From Pyrenopolyporus hunteri (lineage: Eukaryota; Ascomycota; Sordariomycetes; Xylariales; Hypoxylaceae), in NCBI GenBank assembly GCA_902806595.1, contig CADCXC010000037.1, positions 2,666,001 to 2,730,000 of the forward strand: DNA of 64,000 nucleotides. The letters are read 5' to 3'. Shown here piece after piece: positions 55,313-64,000 of the stretch (position 1 is the first letter of the stretch; each line of letters opens with the position of its first letter). Position numbers and translations under genes: made by a program. The notes under the pieces were generated by a model. The model was not told where the DNA came from and ran no database searches. It saw only the letters and a list, made by a program, of their open reading frames with translations.

Positions 55313-58300
55313 TTATTTACTTTATTTTTTTTTCGTAATTAATTAATTACGAATTATTAATTAAATTTTTTATTTTATTTATTTTTTTAATTTTAAATTA
55401 ATTTAATTTTTTTTATTAAGTTTTATATAATTTTATTAAAAAACGTTTTTATTATCGCGTTCGTAGAATTATACGATTTATATATTTATCGAATATTATT
55501 AATTTCCCGGTTTTTATAAAATTATTTTAACGTTATTAAATCGATTATTAACTTTTTTTTGTTAATATTTTTTATTTATATTAAATATTAATATAATAAT
55601 AAAAAATCGATATATAAAATAAAAAGGGTTTTAAAAAGTAATAAATGTTTTAAAATAATATTAATCGTGTAATAAATAACGTAATCGATATCGAAGTTTT
55701 AAATTATTTTATAAATTTTATTAATAAATATGTTATAAATAACTTATTTATATTTAATGGATAATTAATAAATAATATTATTAATGATTTATATTTTATT
55801 ATTTCGATCGATGGAATTTTTATTATTTAAAATAATAACATATTCGATTTACGAATTTAAATTTTTATTATTTACAAAAAATTTATCGATAAAAATATAA
55901 AAGTATAAATTTTAAAAATTTAATTCGATATAATAAAATTTATATATTTAATTATTTATTTATCATTTAATTTTAACGTTAAAAATTTTAACTTTTTTAA
56001 TTTTGAATTTAAAATATTAAACCGTTGTTAAATAATCGAAAGTTACTTCGAGTTAATATATAAAAATAATATATATATTTTAAATTTATTATTTTATAAA
56101 TTTTTTAATTATGTCGAAGGTTTTAACGTTTAATAGTTTAAATTTTTTAATTTAATTTTTTTAAATAATCGTTATGTTAAAATTTTTATTATAAATCGTA
56201 ATACGTAAATTATTAAAATTTTTGATTTCGAAGTTTATAATTTTTTAAAAACACATTTTTATTTTAATTTTATTAAAAATTTTATTTTTAACGATAAAAA
56301 AGTTCGTAATATTAATATTAAAAGTATTATTTGTTTAAAAATTAATAAATTCGAATAAATTTAAATTTATTATAAATAAGTAAAAGTCGAAAGTTAATGA
56401 TTTTATTCGTAATTTTTATTAATAATAATGCGAATAAATTTTAAATTAATAAATGTTTAATTTTACGAAATTATATAAAAGTTTAATTATTCGTAATAAT
56501 ATTTTTTTAAGGTATTTATTTTTAAGTTCGATTAATAAATATATAAAAATAATTTTTTATATTAATGTTTTAAATTAAGTGTAAATTATTATAATATTTT
56601 AAATTATAACTTTTATTTTTTTTTGATGTAATATAAATGTTAAAATTAATATAATATATTAATTAACTTTTTAAATGATAGGTACGTATGTTATAATATA
56701 TTTTTTATCGGAATTATTATAATTTTAAATTATTAAACGAGATTTTTCGTATAACGTAACGGTGTTTTTATTTTTAATTTTACGAATTATTTGTAATTTA
56801 AAAATCGTAACGTTTTAATATATAATTATATTATAAACTTTTAAACGTAAGATGTTTTTTTCGAATAAAACGTTAAGTTTTTTTATATTCGATATTTTAT
56901 AAAGTTTTTTTTATGTAATAATTTTTTTATTTACTTGTAATTTAATAACGAAAATAAAATTTTTTTATTTTTTATTAATAATGTATAATTTAACGGTATA
57001 AAAAAAATCGTTAATATATATAAAGTTTTTTTTTAAGATAATTTAATAATTATTAAAGTTAAAAGTTAACGTAAATAATTCGATTTTAAATTTTTTAAAC
57101 GGTACGGGGTTTTTTTTTAATTAAATGTATGGTTTAATATAAAAGTTTTTAAATGTAAATGTTTCGTTCGAAATATTAAAAACGACGGTAATATTTTTAT
57201 TTAATATTATAATAATTTTATAAAAGTTTTTTTATTTTTTTTTTTTTTTATAAACGAATATTTCGTTGTCGATAAAAAGTAATGCGAAAAAAGTTTTTTA
57301 TATATTAAAATTATTACGTATATTTAAGATATTTTTTACGAAACGTTATATTTTAATTTTTTTAATTTTCGTTATTATTTTTTAAACGGTTTATATTTTT
57401 TAAATTTATATGAAAGTAAAAAGTAAATGTCGAATATAAAAAGTATAAATATAAAATTATTAAAATTAATTATATCGTTAATTATTTTAATAATTATTTA
57501 TAAACGAGTTATACGTAAATTTAAATTTTAAAGTTTATTAATGATAATTTCGTACGTTTTACGAACGAGGTCGTAATATTTTTCGATTTTATTAATAAAT
57601 TAATGTATTTTAACGAATATTTAATAATATATAATTTTAATAATATGAGCTTTATTTCGAAACTCGATATTATCGAAGTTCGTGTTGATATTATATATAA
57701 TAATATTTAAAAGTTCGAAGTAAATATTAATTTAATATTATTTTAATATATTTTAAGTTTTTTTAATAAAAATAATTCTTATAAAACGAACGGTTTAAAA
57801 CTTTATAATAACGTTAATTATATATAAAACGGGACGTTTATTTAAATATATAATGTTAACGATAATTTTATAATTAAAGTTTATATTAAAGTTTTTTAAA
57901 TTAAATTTAAATTTTTAAAAAGTTTTACTTTTAATTTAATAATAATAATAAAATTTATTAATTTTTTTAATATTTTTAATATCGACGTTATAATTTAATT
58001 TATTTAAAAAAATATATAATTTAATTATAAAAAAGTAATTAAATTAAGTATATATGCGGCGTAATTTAAGTTTCGTAAAAAAAATCGTATTATCGAAATA
58101 AAATTATAAATATTTTTATCGATAAATGACGGCGACGGTAATGTTATTTTTTTCGATTAATTAATTTATAACGTTATTTAAATAAACGTTTAATCGATTT
58201 ATATTTTTTAAATATATAAAAAACGAAGTGTTTAAATTTATAATATAAAAATCGATTAATTCGAATAAAACGTTAATCGTAATCGTTTTTAATAATTTAA

Positions 58301-61073
58301 TTAAAAGTTCGTTTTTAAATTTAATATTAATTTTATCGACTCGATTTTTATTTATTTTAAAATTTCGGTCGAAAAAGTTTTTTATAAAAGTTTAATATTA
58401 GTTTTTTTTTATAATAAATATTTTAATTACGTCGATATCGAAAATAATATTTTAAAAAATATTTTTAATGTATTAATTTAAAATAAATGTAATGTTATTT
58501 TTTAATTTATCGATAAAAAAGTAATAAAAAACGATTTAATATTAATATATTTAATTTATTAAATATATCGTAATTAATTAATGTTAAAAATTAATTTTTT
58601 TCGTTTCGAAAGTTACGACGTTTTAATCGTCGTTTTTCGACTTCGAATTTTTTTATTTAATATTTTTATAACCCGTTAAAAACGTAATATATTTACTTTT
58701 ATTTTTAATTTTTTAAATTTATTATCGTTTTTTAGTTTTTTTTTATTTTTTTTCGAGATGTTTAATAAATTAATATTTTTTTTTTTATATATTTAATAAC
58801 GACGTTTTTAAGTTTAAGTCGTTTTTTTCGATTAATATCGATTATTTTTATTATTACGGTGATATTTTCGTTTAATGTAAAATTAATCGAAGTTTTTATT
58901 ATTATTATCGTTAATTAAAAATTAACGTATTTTTTTAATGTTTTCGAAAGTGTCGATTAACGTATAAAGTTTATTAATTAATTTTTCGAATTAATATAAC
59001 AAAGTAAATAAAGTATGTTATAATTAAAATACGTTGCGAATAATACGTTACGTAATTACGATAAATTATTATTTATTTTTAAAATTTTTTTTAAAAGTAC
59101 GTTAATATAATATTAATTTATTTAATATAATTTATAATATTTTAAAATCGAATTTTCCTTCGTTTTTTTTTTCGATTTTAATGTTAAAAAAAATAATCGA
59201 AGTTTAATTATAATAATATTAAATTTTATTTTATTTCGTATTAAAATGTCGTTTTATAATTAAATATATATTTATAAAATATTAATAACGAAATACGTTA
59301 TATAAAAAATAAATAACCGTTTATTTAATAAAAATAATAAAAAATATAATATAAAATTAAATTTAACGGATTTTAATCGTATAATATACGTTTAAAAAAA
59401 AACGAAATTTGTTTTTTAAAACGTCGTAAAATTTTTCGATGTAATTATTTTTATTATTTTAAATTTTTTTAAAATAATTGATAATAATAAAAAAGTATAT
59501 TTCGTTAAAAATTCGAATAAAAAAAACGTTATAATAAATATCGTTTTATTAATTTTTAACGAATATAAATATAAGGGTCGATTTAATTAATAAAAATTAT
59601 AAAATCGTTTAAAAAAAAAAATTATAATTTTTAATATAGTAATTTTTTCTTTCGAATACGACGTTTAATAAAACCGTTAATATTATATATAAATTATTCG
59701 ATAACGATTCGAAAAGTTTATAAATATTTTTCGATAATAAAAGTTAAGGTTATTTTTTTCGTATAAAATTAAAAGTATATCGTTAATTATATTTTTATAA
59801 TTTAACGTAAATTAAAATAATAAAATATAAATCGATAATATTAATTTAAAAAAACGCGGTTACTTTTAATTAAATAGGTACGAGGGTAGGGAAAATAAAT
59901 ATATTAAATATTTAAAGTTCGAATTAAATACGAAGATTATTTTAAAAAGTTTAAAACGATAAAAAAAAAATTCATTATTAAAGTTTAAATAAAAATTAAA
60001 ACGTAAATTACGTCGTAAAAGTTTAATTTAATAAAAAAAACGGTAAGGTATTAAATATTAACGATAAGTTATTAATAATAAAAAAAAATAAAAACGATTA
60101 TTAAATAAACGATTTATAACGTTAATAATACGGGGTTAAAAATAATTTAACCGAAGTTATTAATATTTATAAATTTAACTTTCCTTAATTTTTTATTTAT
60201 ATTAACGTTATAAAATAAAATATTATTAATCGTTTTTATATTATAACGTAAGTACGATTCGACGTAAATATCGAAAAATAAATTATATTTTTATCGATAC
60301 GATATATCGACGTTTTTTACGTTAAAATATTAAATTATTTACGTTTAATACGTTTTAATTTATCGTGGTTTTATTTAAAAGGTTTACGTATCGATACGAA
60401 ATTAATTAAAGTTTTCGTTATATTAATATTATTTTTATTTATATAAATATTTTTTTATATAAACGTATATTTTAATGTAGTTTTAAATTAACGTAATATA
60501 ATTACGAAATTTTTTATTATAAAACTTTTAAACTATTTTTAATACTTTTTTAAAATATTTTTCGTTATACGAACGTATAATTTATTTTTATTTATAATGG
60601 TAAAATTTTTTAAAAATAATAATATTTACGTTATTTTTTATTTTTCGATAATAATTTAAAAGTTAATTTTTTTTTATTTTAAAATTTTATAATCAAATTA
60701 TTAAATAAAAAATATACGGTTATTAAAAACGTAATTTATTAATTTAATAAGTTTTTCTTTAATATTTCGTTCGATTAAATCGAATTTTTTAATACGAGTT
60801 TACATTTAAATCGAATTTTTAACTTTTTACGATATAATAATAAAAAATTATATAAAAAAAAATGAAAATGTATCGGATAAAATATTTAAATTATAATATA
60901 AAAATATAAATTTAAATGAGTTAAATAACGGCGTAAAACGGTAATTTATTATATACGAAGAAAAATATAATTAATGTCGCGTATATTATTACGATAAAAT
61001 TTTTAAAATTATCGTAATAATAACTTTTTTAACTTTATTAATTTATATTATTAATTTTAATAATATTAATTAA

Positions 61074-61287
61074 TGTTAATAAATACGTACGTAAATAAAA
61101 TAAAAAAATAATAATAAAAATAATTATAATAAAATAAAATTAATATTATATAAATTATTTAAAAAGGAAAAATTATTTAATAAAAAAATTATAAGAAAAG
61201 TTTTTTTTATATAAACGAAAATATATAAGTACTTTTTCCTTTTAAAGTACGTACTACAAAGTGGTACGTATATAAATTAATCAACCA
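61074..61287 (-). repeat. Right (5') LTR of retrotransposon copy B, best preserved
   Basis: 214 bp. On the minus strand it starts TGGTTGATTAATTTATATAC and ends TTTATTAACA, so it keeps the canonical TG..CA ends of an LTR. Of the four LTRs it is the least mutated at the ends and defines the family consensus. Confidence 0.85.
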
Positions 61288-64000
61288 TTATTTATTTTTA
61301 TTTTTATTTTTATTTTTTAATTTTTTTTTTTAAAAATATATTTAAAATTTAAAAAAAAAAAATATATATATTACGGTTAAAAATTTCGCGGTTATAAATA
61401 ATATATAATATATAATTTAACGTAAAAAAATATTATAAATTTTATTAATAAACGTATTAAATTAAAAAAATAAATTATTATAAAATTTTAAATATAATAT
61501 ATTTAAATTAATAAAATATAATATATATATAATTAAAATTTTTTTTATTTATTTTTATTATAAAAATTATTTTAATTTTAAAAATATATAAATATAATAT
61601 ATTAATTTATTTATTAAAATATAATAAATTTAAACGATTTATTTTAAAAGTATAAATATTAATATATAATATTATAATATAATTTAAATATTATTATAAT
61701 TTTTATTATATAAAATTTAAAATATATGTGCGAAATTTTTAGCCGTAATATTTATATGTATTTAAATTTTTTTATAAATTCGAATAAATTATTTTTATAA
61801 ATTAATAAAATAATTATTATATTATATTTATATAATAACTTTATTATTATTTATAAATTTTATTTAATTTTCGTTATATTATTTATAATTTATTAAGTTA
61901 TAAACTTATAAAATTAAACGGTTATATTATAATAAATAAAAATAATTATTAAAAAAAATAAATATTTTTTTAATTATAAAAAAAAAAAAAAAAAAAAAAT
62001 TATAATATTTAATAATTATTTTTTTCGACATTATTAACTTTTTTTATTAACGAAATTAATTAAAAAAATGCTTTTAAATTATTAAAAATATAAAAAACGT
62101 TTAATTTTTATTATTTTATTTTCGAAATAATTTAATTAAACCGTACGTAAATTTCGTTTAAAGTTATATTTACAAACGTCGAAAAAATCGTATTAAAAGT
62201 TTATTTAAACGAAGAAAAATATAAAAAGTTATATCGAATAAAAAATAAATATTTTATATTTAATGTAAAAAGTTAACGATTAAATAAATTTAAATTTAAT
62301 AATTAAAATTAACGAAATTTTCGTAAACGATTATTCGTTTTTATTCGTTTAAATTCGACGTTAATTAAAAAGTATTTTTATCGTTTATTTTTAAATTTAA
62401 CGACTATATTAATTATTTTATCGTTTATTTTATTAAATATACGTACGCGCGTATATATTTTATTTTTTTATTATTAACGTCGTTATTAATTTTAACGTCG
62501 ATATTATATATAAATCCTTTTTTAATATTCGGTATTTCGTTAAATAATTTACATTTTAACGGGTTGGGTAATAAAGTAAACGCGTTAATCGAAAAAATAA
62601 AAAAATAAAAATTCGATTTTTTAAAAGTTTAATTAAAACGGTAAGTTTCGTCGTTTAAGGTTAAATATTAAATAATAATATATCGATGACGTTTATTTTA
62701 TTTTAATTATATAAGATAGTTTTAAATGAAAATAAAAAAAAATAATAAAGGGTATTTATAAATGAAAATAAATTATTAAATACGAATATATAATTAATAA
62801 TATAATAAAATAATTTATTAATTATATATTCGTATTTATTTCGACGGTTTATTTTTATTTATAAATTAATATATATTCGATTATAATTATTTTTTTTATT
62901 AAATTTAAAAAGGATTTTATTTATAATATTATATAATAATTATATATTATTTTTTTTATCGTTTTTATTATTTTTTTTTATTATTTAAAGGTATAAAATT
63001 TATTAATTAATAGTTTAATAATTTAAATTAATCGTATATTTAAATATTATTTATTAATATTAAATTTAATAATTTTATCGTATATTTTTAATTTACGATT
63101 TTTTAAAATAAAATAATAATTTTTTATAATATATTTTAAAAAAAATTATTATAAAAAATTAATGTCGATATATTATTAAATTTTTTATTAAAATATTTAT
63201 ATATGTTAAATATTAAAAGTTAAACGTTAATAATTTAATTATTTATTAAAAAAAAAAGTCGATACGATTATATAAATTTAATAACGTTTAAAGTTTTTTA
63301 TATATTATATTTATTTTTTAAAAATTATTTAAAGTTAATCGAAAAATTAAACGTTAATTTTATTTCGAATATAATGTCGATGCGAAAAATTTTAAATATT
63401 TAATATTTATTTTTATATATATTATAATTATTAATTATTTTTTTAAAATAAGGTAAAATATATTTATTATTAATAAAGTTAAATAATTTAATTATTAATT
63501 TTATTTTCGATGTTAAAATATTTTAAATAAACGATATCGATTTATAAAATAAAAAATTATTAATACGATTTATAATATTAAAAATTAAAAATTAAATTTT
63601 ATTAATATTATAAAAAAAAAAAAAAAGAAAATTAAATCGCGGTTTTATATATAAGTTTCGACGGTATATTCGACCGGAGTTTTAATATTAATTATTTAAA
63701 AAAGTTAAGTTAATTATATCGAATTGCGATAATTACGGTGTTACGTTAATAAAAGTTATATTTATTTTTATTTTTATTAATGTTATTTTAATTATTTATT
63801 TATTACGAAACGGCGATTTTTTAATATATTTTAATTAAGCGTAGGTAAGAAAAATATGTTTAAAACGTCGTTATTTAATAATATATTAATAATTTTTTTA
63901 TTCGATATTAAAAAGTATCGTTTAAAAATTTCGATTTATTGTTAATATTATTAAAGAAAATAAATAAAATAAAATGATTTTAATATTAATATAAGTCGAA
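61288..64000. other. AT-rich sequence right of retrotransposon copy B
   Basis: About 2.7 kb with no gene. A TTTTTATTTTTA microsatellite follows the LTR (61290-61335), and there is an A-run at 61978-61999. Another dispersed-repeat copy lies near 63565. The block continues beyond the window. Confidence 0.5.
63565..63660 (-). repeat. Dispersed poly-T-bearing repeat, inverted copy near the right edge
   Basis: Reverse complement reads TATATAAAACCGCGATTTAA, a T-rich run, TATAATATTAATAAAATTTA and ATTTTTAATATTATAAATCG, matching copy 2 (41810-41910) nearly throughout, and extending beyond it into GTCGAAAC-like sequence. Confidence 0.6.

Larger units (their letters stand above)
55099..61287 (-). mobile_element. 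LTR retrotransposon copy B, full length, inverted relative to copy A
   Basis: 6189 bp with 214-bp direct repeats at 55099-55312 and 61074-61287. Reverse-complemented, it aligns colinearly with copy A from LTR to LTR, including the sequence following the 5' LTR (ATTAATATTATTAAAATTAA in B, ATTAATGTTATTAAAATTAA in A). A purine run on the minus strand next to the left repeat marks that end as 3'. Flanks are TTTAT on the left and TTATT on the right, which agree as a 5-bp duplication only if one T was lost at the left junction. All frames are destroyed. Confidence 0.82.
34141..64000. repeat. RIP-degraded, gene-free AT-rich block (heterochromatin-like), running off the window
   Basis: About 30 kb of extreme AT richness, with stops in every frame throughout and no credible gene. 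In stretches I read closely, C survives almost only as CpG on one strand, while the other strand keeps some C in CpT, CpA and CpC contexts. This is what C-to-T deamination of duplicated DNA (repeat-induced point mutation) would leave. Two intact-length LTR retrotransposons, several repeat families and tandem arrays are recognisable inside. It is not mitochondrial DNA: it joins nuclear genes without a break, is CpG-rich relative to its C content, and has inverted transposon copies. A centromeric or pericentromeric setting is possible. Confidence 0.85.

Noticed and set aside
34141..64000. Mitochondrial DNA insertion or contaminant
   Set aside because: Continuous with nuclear genes, relatively CpG-rich, no mitochondrial gene or tRNA, and two inverted LTR elements with a target duplication.

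Overview
The window comes from the nuclear genome of a filamentous ascomycete (Pezizomycotina; Sordariomycetes is my best guess). The genes carry short introns (44-169 bp, mostly 52-67 bp) with GT..AG ends and CTAAC/CTGAC-like branch sites. Family members are typical of this group: a DUF2407 Dsc3 subunit, fungal mS23, fungal kynurenine aminotransferase. The right half looks like a repeat-induced point mutation (RIP) wasteland. All gene models below were built by joining reading frames at splice sites I located by eye; each spliced model closes in frame.

Layout. The left 34 kb is gene-dense and of ordinary composition. In order: a Spo22/Zip4-type meiotic TPR protein (+, 746-4019) with one in-frame TAG; a small DUF3140 protein with a possible mitochondrial presequence (+, 4476-5265); an NmrA-like NAD(P)-binding protein (-, 5494-6609); xanthine dehydrogenase (-, 7282-11526) with GATA sites upstream; a 2.6-kb gap holding a short non-autonomous DNA transposon with terminal inverted repeats (13149-13756); an aldehyde dehydrogenase (+, 14139-15750); kynurenine aminotransferase (-, 16239-17872); Dsc3 of the Golgi Dsc E3 ligase (+, 18692-19768); the exosome helicase Mtr4 (-, 20357-23699); a cytochrome c oxidase small subunit (+, 24374-24721); a PPR protein (-, 25287-27098); mitoribosomal mS23 (+, 27710-28513); an MIT-domain microprotein (-, 28714-29007); a DUF4743/Nudix protein (+, 29563-30656); and Alg14 (-, 31669-32885).

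From about 34.14 kb to the right edge (about 30 kb) the sequence is extremely AT-rich and has no credible gene. In the parts I read closely, the strand that has lost most C keeps it almost only in CpG. I could delimit two full-length LTR retrotransposons of one family in opposite orientation: 34364-40514 (+, LTRs of 212-213 bp, exact 5-bp target duplication TATAA) and 55099-61287 (-, LTRs of 214 bp, one LTR still bearing TG..CA ends). Between and beyond them lie a dispersed poly-T-bearing repeat (at least six copies), an inverted/direct repeat cluster at 41.2-42.8 kb, and three tandem arrays (21, 23 and 72 bp units). The block is most simply RIP-degraded heterochromatin; a centromere or pericentromere is possible.

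How the genes relate. They are mostly unrelated housekeeping genes. A run of nuclear-encoded mitochondrial genes (Cox, PPR, mS23) lies at 24.4-28.5 kb, and PPR and mS23 are divergent from one 611-bp intergenic region. No secondary-metabolite cluster, CRISPR array, tRNA or rRNA was found. I saw no clear undescribed system. The best leads are the nonsense codon in the Zip4 homologue with a RIP-type base change, the strand-asymmetric CpG-sparing mutation pattern, the TIR element, and the MIT-only microprotein.
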